A stretch of DNA of 64,000 nucleotides from Mesostigma viride (taxonomy: Eukaryota; Streptophyta; Mesostigmatophyceae; Mesostigmatales; Mesostigmataceae). Made by a program: the position numbers and the translations under genes. Where the stretch lies: assembly GCA_009746045.1 (NCBI GenBank), contig RPFO01001560.1, positions 1 to 64,000 on the forward strand, read 5' to 3'. Positions 23,522-34,500 of the stretch are shown in pieces (the stretch's first letter is position 1; every line of letters starts with the position of its first letter). The notes beneath the pieces are model-generated. The model made no database searches, was not told the origin of the DNA, and saw only the letters and a program-made list of their open reading frames with translations.

Positions 23522-25993
23522 TTATTCCGGGCAAAATAGTGTTCCGGCCCGATTTGCCTCAGGCGGCAAAAAGGTTCCGGCACTATTTAACGTAACTCGG
23601 GGGAAGTACAAATTCAGGCCCATAAGCGCATTGACACACAACTGGCGGCTGTAACACCGTGAGTGCGCCCAAGCGACATACTCGCAATAGTATTCCTCTA
23701 TCGTCAAGCCGCGCAACAAGCTGCCAACCCGACCCCGCCGGCTCGCCCACCATGCGAAAAAGGACCTAAGACCCCGATGGTAAACCATCAAAGTAGCCGG
23801 CTTCACCTTGCCCTCAAGAAGGGTCAAGTAGCTAGCGCCAAGCCGAGGCCCGGGATTGGGATGAACACCCTCGCGAGTCAAATCGCGGACCCACCCGGCC
23901 ACCGAGGCAGCCATGGAAAGCCCCCGCGAAGGCCCATCCGCAGGCTGAAGCTCACTTGGCGTCCAGACCCATTGTGAGCGGCTGCCGGTGACCAACGTAA
24001 GAGCGCACAACCGGCGGCATTGCTTGTTTAACCGGTAAGAAGAGGAACGCCCTTTAGCCAAGCAGCCCAAAGCGGCAGTGGAGTCCACTAACCTCACCAC
24101 CCGCTTACCCCATGTTCCGAGGTTCCGGGCCGAGCGCTCCACCCCCTTCACAGCGGCCCGCACTTCCTTCTCGTTGATGTGCATGGTCGAATCGCGCCAG
24201 CGACTCTTGATCCCGACGCGCCATCGCCCGTGGATGATGGCTTTTTCCGCGGCCTTGGTCAAGGGTCTAGGCCCGGCATACATGGCCTCACCTGGGGTGA
24301 GGAGGGTTGGGTAACCCCGCACCTCCCGGGCCCGAGCTAATTCCGTCACCTCAGCTGGGGCCATCTCAGCGTAGACAACCCCCTGCCCAAAACTAGACGC
24401 ATCCGAGGCCACCACCACCGGAGCCAGGGCAGCCCCCCGGTCCACACGGAGCATGGGGGCCAACGCCATGGCACACTCGAGCTCATCGCGCACACCTTGC
24501 CACAAAGGTCGCGTTCGCTGGCCCCACCCCTTGAGGTTGATGAACTTAAAACTCTGCTGCCATATGGACAAGCAAGTGCGGCTGAGCATCTGCAGCCACA
24601 CCCACCGGCCCACGACGGCCGCCAGCGCCTCAGCGGTAGCGCGTCCCCTCTCGAGGAGTACACGAGTGTGCGCAACCACAAGGGTGAGCTGCTTAGCTGT
24701 CGGCTCCAACACCCCATCCCGCCGGTGAACAACACCCAGAGCTTCTAGCTCGTCCTCCCCCTCCGGGCTAGCCATGATCGTCTTGTCCTTGGAGGGCACA
24801 AGGTTGTTAGGCGCGTACCCGTCTTCAATAGCACTCGCGATTAAGCGATTCACCGCCTCGCACGTGCGCCCATTGCTGACCACCAGGTCATCAATAGTGA
24901 TGGATACCATAGGGGCAGGGGGGTCCTCAAGGTCGATTTGCATCTCCCTCGTGCTCTCCTCCTTGTACTCGATGGCTAGGGCGGTTGGGTTACCCCATGC
25001 ATTCCGAAGCACGGTCAGCTCCCCTACACTTGTGAGGCGGTTCACCTGCCGTCTAGGATCCAAAGCGCCCGTGGCATAGAGGACCATCTCATGGATGGCT
25101 TCCCCTAGCGCTACAGCGTGGGAGTGCCCCATGGCCAGCACTTTCAGCACTGGCCACACCCTCCTCCGCCGCCCCGGCAGCCCGACATCGGTGGACCACA
25201 CATCAGGTAGCCCTTGATAATCCCACCACCACTCCGGCACTTGGATGGTATAGTAATACGAGACCAGATCGCTCTTGGCCGTGTAGCACCGACCCTTGAT
25301 ATAGACCTCCGAGTATATGCCCAGGTGGGGTAACACCGTCTTAGGGGGGTCCACCCACAGTGCGTTCCCCAACTTCTTATTCACAATGAGCCTTAACTCC
25401 CCCACTCCTTTGGCCACCCCAAAACATCCGTCTACCCACTTTGGCCGCGTCTCTCGGAACTCCACCATCCCCACGTCCGCTGCCCTCCCCATCAACTTGC
25501 CCCACTCCGCCATGGTGCACCCTCGGCTGGGGGCAGGTACATTCCAATACCTCGCACTGGCAGCCACCTCCGGCTTGATGCAGTTGGCTTCGCTCGCGTA
25601 CACCTCTCGCCAACTAGGTCGTAGCGCCAGCAAATCCAGCAGCTTCGCCTTTCCTGCCACCTCGCGCTTCGGCAGACTCACCCGCTCCGCCACAAGTTGT
25701 TCATACTTATTACATTTCCCATAGATTAGATCACTTCCTTCTGCGGGGCCTGTCGCAACGCCGGTTACGCGGCGACTGTACCACTCGCAGTGCTTCTTGA
25801 CCCTTTTCAGGGCCTCCGCCGTTCCTCTGGAGCACGCGCCTCCAGATTTAGGCGGAGGGTCTGCCCCCCCGTGCCATAGCCAATTCAACCACGTAATCAC
25901 CTTGTGTTGTAGAGTGAAGGTCCGGCGGCGGCGAGTTGCACGCTGGCGTCTGCGTGCTGACCTCACTCTCCCCCACGTAGTGCTTAGAGGCAT
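23522..25993 (-). CDS. RT-RNase H plus recombinase N-terminus (element C)
   Basis: The start at 25993 (MPLSTTW) is chosen because it follows the Gag stop by 47 bp; an open frame extends further upstream, overlapping Gag. RT: SDLVSYYY (first catalytic Asp, near 25268) and ITIDDLVVSN (DD motif, near 24892). RNase H: VVASDASSF (near 24400), INEKEV (near 24170), LVDSTAAL (near 24085) and PADGPSR (near 23938). A 2A-like EGVHPNPGP follows near 23860, then an all-helical LMVYHRGLRSFFAWW...YYCEYVAWAHSR region that fits a recombinase SAM-like core-binding domain. The frame leaves element sequence at 23602 and stops inside the palindromic insertion at 23522, so the last 25 or so residues are not native. 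The RT and RH motifs match DIRS/PAT elements rather than Ty1/copia or Ty3. Confidence 0.85.
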   Translation of the reverse strand: MPLSTTWGRVRSARRRQRATRRRRTFTLQHKVITWLNWLWHGGADPPPKSGGACSRGTAEALKRVKKHCEWYSRRVTGVATGPAEGSDLIYGKCNKYEQLVAERVSLPKREVAGKAKLLDLLALRPSWREVYASEANCIKPEVAASARYWNVPAPSRGCTMAEWGKLMGRAADVGMVEFRETRPKWVDGCFGVAKGVGELRLIVNKKLGNALWVDPPKTVLPHLGIYSEVYIKGRCYTAKSDLVSYYYTIQVPEWWWDYQGLPDVWSTDVGLPGRRRRVWPVLKVLAMGHSHAVALGEAIHEMVLYATGALDPRRQVNRLTSVGELTVLRNAWGNPTALAIEYKEESTREMQIDLEDPPAPMVSITIDDLVVSNGRTCEAVNRLIASAIEDGYAPNNLVPSKDKTIMASPEGEDELEALGVVHRRDGVLEPTAKQLTLVVAHTRVLLERGRATAEALAAVVGRWVWLQMLSRTCLSIWQQSFKFINLKGWGQRTRPLWQGVRDELECAMALAPMLRVDRGAALAPVVVASDASSFGQGVVYAEMAPAEVTELARAREVRGYPTLLTPGEAMYAGPRPLTKAAEKAIIHGRWRVGIKSRWRDSTMHINEKEVRAAVKGVERSARNLGTWGKRVVRLVDSTAALGCLAKGRSSSYRLNKQCRRLCALTLVTGSRSQWVWTPSELQPADGPSRGLSMAASVAGWVRDLTREGVHPNPGPRLGASYLTLLEGKVKPATLMVYHRGLRSFFAWWASRRGRVGSLLRGLTIEEYYCEYVAWAHSRCYSRQLCVNALMGLNLYFPRVTLNSAGTFLPPEANRAGTLFCPE

Positions 25994-26040
25994 TGTAGGA
26001 AGAGGCAGTGGGAAGGGGGAGCGGTTTACCCTTTCGGTGT

Positions 26041-27099
26041 TTACTTGGTTTGCTGGGCCTTGCCCAGCTTCTCCATCATCGTGGCGCTTTGCAGGGCCAT
26101 CTTCATGGCCGGGTTGCTCACCAAGGAGGCATCTTCCTTGAGAGCAAGGAGGTGGCCAGCCACCTTCCACCCTCCTGACCCCTGGCTCTCCACTAGGAGC
26201 ATGGCTGCCACCACCCTCATGAGATACTCTACCCCAGCCAACTCCCCGGCTGCCGGCCCCAACTCCTTGAAGAGTGTGTCCATGGCCAGGGCGATGTTCA
26301 TGACCACCTTCCTGCTTTCCTGGTTCCTCCACCCCCCTTGGCGAGTAGCCATGATCCAACTCTTTATCCCCCCTCCATTGTCGTTGGCATCCTCGAGCAC
26401 CTCGGGGAGCACTCTCTCTTGCACCCTCCAATTCACCACTTGTGCTCGAGTGGGCAGCGTCACCCCTTTGGTCTTTTTCGGCTTCCTGGAAGCCCCATCT
26501 GCCCCGGCCAGCGCATCCTTCAATTTCGTCAGGAAATCCTCTTCCTCGGACTCCTCCTCCTCCTCCTCTTCTTTGCCCGCCTGCCCCTGCTTGCCAATAA
26601 TAGCCGCCAGCTCCAAGAGCTGCTCCCTCACATCCCCCGCGGCCTTTCCCTTGCTCGGGGCTGGGCTTCCGACTTTTTTCGTCCCCTTTTTCGCCCCTTT
26701 CGTGGGCCGGCGTGGTGGCTGCATCTCCTCTTCGTCCGAGTCCGCCAAGTCCCGGGCGCTTTGGAGGGCTGCCACTAGCGCTTCGTTTGGGTCCGCTGCT
26801 GCCAGAATTTCAGGCCCGTCCACGTGGTCGACCAGCAGTCCAACGACGGACTCCAGCTGGGCCGCAGACCACCGGCTGACAGTAGTTACCCAGTCGGTCC
26901 CGAGGACCGCCTCAAAGGCAGCGCACACTTCAGGCAGGCCCGAGCAAGTGGAGAGCTCCTGATGGAGCCTTTTCTTCTGCGTCGGCCAGCCTAGTCGGCC
27001 CTTTCCCGTCTGTTTAGTAGCTGTCGGCACCTCGGGATTAGCTTTCGGTAATTGCTTCCCAGCACCTGTCGAACCTGGCTTCCGCCCGGGCTTCGGCAT
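26041..27099 (-). CDS. Gag-like protein of element C
   Basis: 352 residues, the first frame after A1 and before the polymerase. Features: basic Pro/Lys-rich N-terminus (MPKPGRKPGS), a Lys-rich patch followed by GEAGKEEEEEEESEEEDF-like acidic run near residue 190, and a helical C-terminal part. No CCHC zinc knuckle is visible. Position and composition support a nucleocapsid-like role; sequence homology was not recognised. It is intact, in contrast to the recombinase. Confidence 0.7.
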   Translation of the reverse strand: MPKPGRKPGSTGAGKQLPKANPEVPTATKQTGKGRLGWPTQKKRLHQELSTCSGLPEVCAAFEAVLGTDWVTTVSRWSAAQLESVVGLLVDHVDGPEILAAADPNEALVAALQSARDLADSDEEEMQPPRRPTKGAKKGTKKVGSPAPSKGKAAGDVREQLLELAAIIGKQGQAGKEEEEEEESEEEDFLTKLKDALAGADGASRKPKKTKGVTLPTRAQVVNWRVQERVLPEVLEDANDNGGGIKSWIMATRQGGWRNQESRKVVMNIALAMDTLFKELGPAAGELAGVEYLMRVVAAMLLVESQGSGGWKVAGHLLALKEDASLVSNPAMKMALQSATMMEKLGKAQQTK

Positions 27100-27183
27100 C
27101 CCAGCCGCTTTGCAGAAAGGAATTCTGGGCGTCAGCTACGCTGCCCCTGACCCCTGTCGCCGCCTTCGTTAAAACAAAAGAGC

Positions 27184-27456
27184 TAGCCGTCAAGTTTTAC
27201 TTCAGATATTGCCTGTTGCAAACCCGTCCGCAATCACAGATCTGCTAGGAGAACCTAGACGCAAAAATCCGTCGTCAAGGTACTCAGCACACCGTCAAGG
27301 TATGGGCCGCAACAATTAGGCCATATCTTCCGTAATACTCGTACACTAGAAGCCTAATCAACCTTATTACGATCACATCACCCAGCTCTATTTCACCTAG
27401 CATCAGCGGCTCCCCTTCCGTATCACTATAAAGAAACTATGTTCAGAGAACCCCGA
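27184..27456 (-). repeat. Element C split direct repeat A1
   Basis: 273 bp, the 5' terminus of the element on the minus strand. It starts TCGGGGTTCTCTGAAC and has CGGAAGGGG at bases 37-45. It should hold the promoter, but no TATA box was recognised. The leader 27100-27183 separates it from Gag. Confidence 0.85.
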
Positions 27457-27959
27457 ATCTGGCACTGGCAGCTACCGCCTGCACTTCGAACGGCAAGTTC
27501 TTGGGGTGCTGCCGACCCCCGTCGCGCAGCCGTAATAACCTTAAATAAAACAGGCCCCCGAATAATAATTCGGAGGCCGGTAGCTGTGATTTACATTCGG
27601 CACCGCCATAGCAGTGCACACACGCCGTCAGTGGGCCGTCGACACAGCTGCAAAGAGGAGTGGTTGTTGCCCCGCCACAACCCTAAGTATCCACCGTCTA
27701 CCTAGTCGTAGGTGGGGTGACGGACGCCAGCCCACTGACCAACAGGCCAGTGGCGCCGCGCCGTCCCCGGTCCACAGGACTGCCCCCGGTCCACAACACA
27801 AATTGGACCCGGTCCACAGTACCGTCCCCGGTACCCCCCCCCCACAACACCGTACCCCCCCCCTAGTACTGGCTACCTAGTCAGACCTGTCTACTGCGGC
27901 CTCCCCTCCCCCTTTGAGACTTCCGCAGGTCATAGATAGAACGAGCGTGAGCTCACAAA

Positions 27960-29549
27960 ATCCACCGCGCACGCAAGGGGCGAGTGCACACACATGTACA
28001 CACACCGCGCACGCTTGGGGCGGCTGCACACACACGTACCTACACCGCGCACGCAAGGGGCGGCTGCACACACACGTACATCCACCGCGCACGCAAGGGG
28101 CAACTGCACACACATGTACACACACCGCGCACGCTTGGGGCAGCTGCACTCACATGTACACACACCGCGCACGCAAGGGCCGGCTGCACACACACGTACA
28201 TCCACCGCGCACGCAAGGGGCAACTGCACACACACGTACATACACCGCGCACGCAAGGGGCGGCTGCACACACACGTACACACACCGCGCACGCAAGGGG
28301 CAACTGCACACACATGTACACACACCGCGCACGCTTGGGGCGGCTGCACACACACGTACCTACACCGCGCACGCAAGGGGCAACTGCACACACATGTACA
28401 CACACCGCGCACGCAAGGGGCAACTGCACACACACGTACACACACCGCGCACGCTTGGGGCGGCTGCACACACACGTACCTACACCGCGCACGCAAGGGG
28501 CGGCTGCACACACACGTACATCCACCGCGCACGCAAGGGGCAACTGCACACACATGTACACACACCGCGCACGCTTGGGGCAGCTGCACTCACATGTACA
28601 CACACCGCGCACGCAAGGGGCGGCTGCACACACACGTACATCCACCGCGCACGCAAGGGGCAACTGCACACACACGTACATCCACCGCGCACGCAAGGGG
28701 CGGCTGCACACACACGTACACACACCGCGCACGCAAGGGGCAACTGCACACACATGTACACACACCGCGCACGCTTGGGGCGGCTGCACACACACGTACC
28801 TACACCGCGCACGCAAGGGGCGGCTGCACACACACGTACATACACCGCGCACGCAAGGGGCAACTGCACACACATGTACATCCACCGCGCACGCAAGGGG
28901 CAACTGCACACACATGTACACACACCGCGCACGCAAGGGGCAACTGCACACACACGTACACACACCGCGCACGCTTGGGGCGGCTGCACACACACGTACC
29001 TACACCGCGCACGCAAGGGGCGGCTGCACACACACGTACATCCACCGCGCACGCAAGGGGCAACTGCACACACATGTACACACACCGCGCACGCTTGGGG
29101 CAGCTGCACTCACATGTACACACACCGCGCACGCAAGGGCCGGCTGCACACACACGTACATCCACCGCGCACGCAAGGGGCAACTGCACACACACGTACA
29201 TCCACCGCGCACGCAAGGGGCGGCTGCACACACACGTACACACACCGCGCACGCAAGGGGCAACTGCACACACATGTACACACACCGCGCACGCTTGGGG
29301 CGGCTGCACACACACGTACCTACACCGCGCACGCAAGGGCCGGCTGCACACACACGTACATACACCGCGCACGCAAGGGGCAACTGCACACACATGTACA
29401 TACACCGCGCAACCACGGGGCGGCTGCACACACACGTACATCCACCGCGCACGCTTGGGGCAGCTGCACTCACATGTACACACACCGCGCACGCAAGGGG
29501 CGACTGCACACACATGTACATCCACCGCGCACGCAAGGGCCGGCTGCAC
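27960..29549. repeat. 40-bp minisatellite, segment 4
   Basis: About 40 units. Its first bases continue the end of segment 3 once A copy 3 is removed; the joined order is found intact at 41100-41350. Higher-order blocks of 440 and 520 bp are visible. Confidence 0.95.
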
Positions 29550-31558
29550 TTTGTGAGCTCACGCTCGTTCTATCTATGACCTGCGGAAGTCTCAAAGGGG
29601 GAGGGGAGGCCGCAGTAGACAGGTCTGACTAGGTAGCCAGTACTAGGGGGGGGGGTACGGTGTTGTGGGGGGGGGTACCGGGGACGGTACTGTGGACCGG
29701 GTCCAATTTGTGTTGTGGACCGGGGGCAGTCCTGTGGACCGGGGACGGCGCGGCGCCACTGGCCTGTTGGTCAGTGGGCTGGCGTCCGTCACCCCACCTA
29801 CGACTAGGTAGACGGTGGATACTTAGGGTTGTGGCGGGGCAACAACCACTCCTCTTTGCAGCTGTGTCGACGGCCCACTGACGGCGTGTGTGCACTGCTA
29901 TGGCGGTGCCGAATGTAAATCACAGCTACCGGCCTCCGAATTATCATTCGGGGGCCTGGATAATTTAAGGTTATGACGGCTGCGCGACGGGGGTCGGCAG
30001 CACCCCAAGAACTTGCCGTTCGAAGTGCAGGCGGTAGCTGCCAGTGCCAGATTGTTTAAATTTTTGCTGCGTTGTACTCGCCACCCCGGGCTCGCGGGAG
30101 GGGTCTGGATAGACGCGGGAGTGACTCTTGATCGGACAACTAAAGCGGGGCAGTCGTGGTGCTAGGGTGGCAACAGCTACAGGCGGAGGGGGAATACGCC
30201 GCAGGCAAGTTCGTTGTGTATCGTATGTGCTGGGCCTGGCTAATGAATATCGTCAAGAATAGTGCATGAGCGCGCTATACGAGCATGGGAAGAAGGGGGA
30301 ATCGAGCCCCCAGGCCAGCATAGGAGCGGGGTGGCTGCAGCCCCAGCGCCAGGGGGGCAGCACCCTAAACAGCCTAACATTTCCTCGTGCCAAGTGAGGC
30401 GACAGCGGCCGGCGGCCAGCGCGGAATGGCGGGGTCGTTGCCGCGTAATTTAAGCGGGGACGAGTTGTTGGGACTGACGGTGCACAGCGGGGAAGGGGAA
30501 GGATGTTAGGGCGGGGCGATAGCGGATCCCAGACGCAGCTGCGTCATTGGGGTGCCGGGGGTGCTATGCCTGTGAAGAAAGGTGTACAAAGAATTGCCGA
30601 GCCTGCAGGGGTGGCTGCCGAGGGCAGTGCCCACATGGGTGAGAACCCCCCGCAGTGGGGGGTCCCTACGGGGATACTTTTGGCTTCCCCTTTGTATTGC
30701 CGCCTGGTTAATGAAGCACTGGTAGCGGCAGGGGACAAGGGGGGCGACGAGAAGTCTGGGCCATACGACAGCTTGCGGCCAAGTGGCCAGGTAGTGGGTG
30801 CGGGATGTTACAAAGCCCAGGTCCTCTTGACTGGCCCAGGTCCTTATGACTGGTATGATGTTTCGGCCCTTGTTGTGTGGCCTAGTTAGCTTAGAAACTG
30901 CAGATTCTTAGGTTAGCTAATGGCTTGGACGTGTGCCTAACACGTATTTGTAATAAACATGTTTCTCTGGCAGCCCCTCACTCCAATGGAACTAAAGCAG
31001 CAATTGGATTTTGTGAGCTCACGCTCGTTCTATCTATGACCTGCGGAAGTCTCAAAGGGGGAGGGGAGGCCGCAGTAGACAGGTCTGACTAGGTAGCCAG
31101 TACTAGGGGGGGGGGTACGGTGTTGTGGGGGGGGGGTACCGGGGACGGTACTGTGGACCGGGTCCAATTTGTGTTGTGGACCGGGGGCAGTCCTGTGGAC
31201 CGGGGACGGCGCGGCGCCACTGGCCTGTTGGTCAGTGGGCTGGCGTCCGTCACCCCACCTACGACTAGGTAGACGGTGGATACTTAGGGTTGTGGCGGGG
31301 CAACAACCACTCCTCTTTGCAGCTCCCACCCACCCACCCTTGCTGCCAGACGGATGTTACAAAGCCCAGGTCCTCTTGACTGGCCCAGGTCCTTATGACT
31401 GGTATGATGTTTCGGCCCTTGTTGTGTGGCCTAGTTAGCTTAGAAACTGCAGATTCTTAGGTTAGCTAATGGCTTGGACGTGTGCCTAACACGTATTTGT
31501 AATAAACATGTTTCTCTGGCAGCCCCTCACTCCAATGGAACTAAAGCAGCAATTGGAT
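29550..31558 (+). mobile_element. Family A split-direct-repeat element, copy 4
   Basis: Long part 29550-31009, A2-B2 31010-31558. Flanks rejoin as CTGCAC|ACACACG; the uninterrupted locus, matching for at least 90 bp on each side, lies at 43298/43299. Same subfamily as copy 2 but a different insertion point. Confidence 0.85.
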
Positions 31559-34500
31559 ACACACGTACACACACCATGCACGCAAGGGCCGGCTGCACAC
31601 ACACGTACATCCACCGCGCACGCAAGGGGCGAGTGCACACACACGTACACACACCGCGCACGCAAGGGGCGGCTGCACACACACGTACACACACCATGCA
31701 CGCAATTGCCGGCATGCACACACACGTACATCCACCGCGCACGCAAGGGGCAACTGCACACACATGTACACACACCGCGCACGCTTGGGGCAGCTGCACT
31801 CACATGTACACACACCGCGCACGCAAGGGCCGGCTGCACACACACGTACATACACCGCGCACGCAAGGGGCAACTGCACACACATGTACACACACCGCGC
31901 ACGCAAGGGGCAACTGCACACACACGTACACACACCGCGCACGCTTGGGGCGGCTGCACACACACGTACCTACACCGCGCACGCAAGGGGCGGCTGCACA
32001 CACACGTACATCCACCGCGCACGCAAGGGGCAACTGCACACACATGTACATCCACCGCGCACGCTTGGGGCAGCTGCACTCACATGTACACACACCGCGC
32101 ACGCAAGGGGCGGCTGCACACACACGTACATCCACCGCGCACGCAAGGGGCAACTGCACACACACGTACATCCACCGCGCACGCAAGGGGCGGCTGCACA
32201 CACACGTACACACACCGCGCACGCAAGGGGCAACTGCACACACATGTACACACACCGCGCACGCTTGGGGCGGCTGCACACACACGTACCTACACCGCGC
32301 ACGCAAGGGGCGGCTGCACACACACGTACATACACCGCGCACGCAAGGGGCAACTGCACACACATGTACATACACCGCGCACGCAAGGGGCAACTGCACA
32401 CACATGTACACACACCGCGCACGCAAGGGGCAACTGCACACACACGTACACACACCGCGCACGCTTGGGGCGGCTGCACACACACGTACCTACACCGCGC
32501 ACGCAAGGGGCGGCTGCACACACACGTACATCCACCGCGCACGCAAGGGGCAACTGCACACACATGTACACACACCGCGCACGCTTGGGGCAGCTGCACT
32601 CACATGTACACACACCGCGCACGCAAGGGCCGGCTGCACACACACGAAAAACCACCGCGCACGCAAGGGGCAACTGCACACACACGTACATCCACCGCGC
32701 ACGCAAGGGGCGGCTGCACACACACGTACACACACCGCGCACGCAAGGGGCAACTGCACACACATGTACACACACCGCGCACGCTTGGGGCGGCTGCACA
32801 CACACGTACCTACACCGCGCACGCAAGGGGCGGCTGCACACACACGTACATACACCGCGCACGCAAGGGGCAACTGCACACACATGTACATACACCGCGC
32901 AACCACGGGGCGGCTGCACACACACGTACATACACCGCGCACGCAAGGGGCAACTGCACACACATGTACACACACCGCGCACGCTTGGGGCGGCTGCACA
33001 CACACGTACCTACACCGCGCACGCAAGGGGCGGCTGCACACACACGTACATACACCGCGCACGCAAGGGGCAACTGCACACACATGTACATACACCGCGC
33101 AACCACGGGGCGGCTGCACACACACGTACACACACCGCGCACGCAAGGGCCGGCTGCACACACACGTACATACACCGCGCACGCAAGGGGCAACTGCACA
33201 CACATGTACACACACCGCGCACGCAAGGGGCAACTGCACACACACGTACACACACCGCGCACGCTTGGGGCGGCTGCACACACACGTACCTACACCGCGC
33301 ACGCAAGGGGCGGCTGCACACACACGTACATCCACCGCGCACGCAAGGGGCAACTGCACACACATGTACACACACCGCGCACGCTTGGGGCAGCTGCACT
33401 CACATGTACACACACCGCGCACGCAAGGGGCGGCTGCACACACACGTACATCCACCGCGCACGCAAGGGGCAACTGCACACACACGTACATCCACCGCGC
33501 ACGCAAGGGGCGGCTGCACACACACGTACACACACCGCGCACGCAAGGGGCAACTGCACACACATGTACACACACCGCGCACGCTTGGGGCGGCTGCACA
33601 CACACGTACCTACACCGCGCACGCAAGGGCGGCTGCACACACACGTACATCCACCGCGCACGCAAGGGGCAACTGCACACACATGTACATACACCGCGCA
33701 CGCAAGGGGCAACTGCACACACATGTACACACACCGCGCACGCAAGGGGCAACTGCACACACACGTACACACACCGCGCACGCTTGGGGCGGCTGCACAC
33801 ACACGTACCTACACCGCGCACGCAAGGGGCGGCTGCACACACACGTACATCCACCGCGCACGCAAGGGGCAACTGCACACACATGTACACACACCGCGCA
33901 CGCTTGGGGCAGCTGCACTCACATGTACACACACCGCGCACGCAAGGGCCGGCTGCACACACACGTACATCCACCGCGCACGCAAGGGGCAACTGCACAC
34001 ACACGTACATCCACCGCGCACGCAAGGGGCGGCTGCACACACACGTACACACACCGCGCACGCAAGGGGCAACTGCACACACATGTACACACACCGCGCA
34101 CGCTTGGGGCGGCTGCACACACACGTACCTACACCGCGCACGCAAGGGCCGGCTGCACACACACGTACATACACCGCGCACGCAAGGGGCAACTGCACAC
34201 ACATGTACATACACCGCGCAACCACGGGGCGGCTGCACACACACGTACATACACCGCGCACGCTTGGGGCAGCTGCACTCACATGTACACACACCGCGCA
34301 CGCAAGGGGCGACTGCACACACATGTACATCCACCGCGCACGCAAGGGCCGGCTGCACACACACGTACACACACCATGCACGCAAGGGCCGGCTGCACAC
34401 ACACGTACATCCACCGCGCACGCAAGGGGCAACTGCACACACACGTACACACACCGCGCACGCAAGGGGCGGCTGCACACACACGTACACACACCATGCA

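Larger units (their letters stand above)
22713..23597. mobile_element. Palindromic foldback insertion H-X-H-X'-H inside element C
   Basis: Three copies of a near-perfect palindrome H (22713-22918, 23051-23257, 23390-23597; about 206-208 bp each, centred on TTAATTCGGCCGAATTAA) alternate with two inverted 132-bp segments X (22919-23050 and 23258-23389). The block is thus palindromic at two scales. It is flanked by CGGGG on both sides (22708-22712 and 23598-23602), a 5-bp target duplication. Ends are AGTTACGTTAAATAGTGCC. No ORF; it looks like a foldback or MITE-type DNA transposon moved in trans. It cuts the element C polyprotein between recombinase N- and C-terminal domains. Confidence 0.85.
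21271..27456 (-). mobile_element. Family C autonomous tyrosine-recombinase retrotransposon
   Basis: Read on the minus strand: A1 27456-27184 (273 bp), Gag, RT-RNase H-recombinase, B1 21950-21817 (134 bp), A2 21816-21544 (273 bp), linker 21543-21405, B2 21404-21271 (134 bp). A1/A2 and B1/B2 have equal lengths and appear identical by eye. This is the split-direct-repeat layout of PAT/Ngaro/Kangaroo-type elements, which insert via a circular DNA and a tyrosine recombinase and make no target duplication; none is seen here. The 5' end is TCGGG + GTTC-TCT-GAAC. The polymerase frame is broken by an 885-bp palindromic insertion and the recombinase by a frameshift, so this copy is probably inactive. 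Confidence 0.88.
19762..27959 (-). mobile_element. Family A element, copy 3, split by element C
   Basis: Reverse copy: B2-A2 19762-20313, then the long part 20314-21270 and 27457-27959. Element C (21271-27456) sits between the two halves; the A sequence rejoins as AAGACA|ATCTGG with no target duplication, as shown by the intact A copies at 37400 and 39410. Outer flanks rejoin as TGTAC|ATCCACC, and the same sequence without insertion lies at 41148/41149. Confidence 0.85.
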
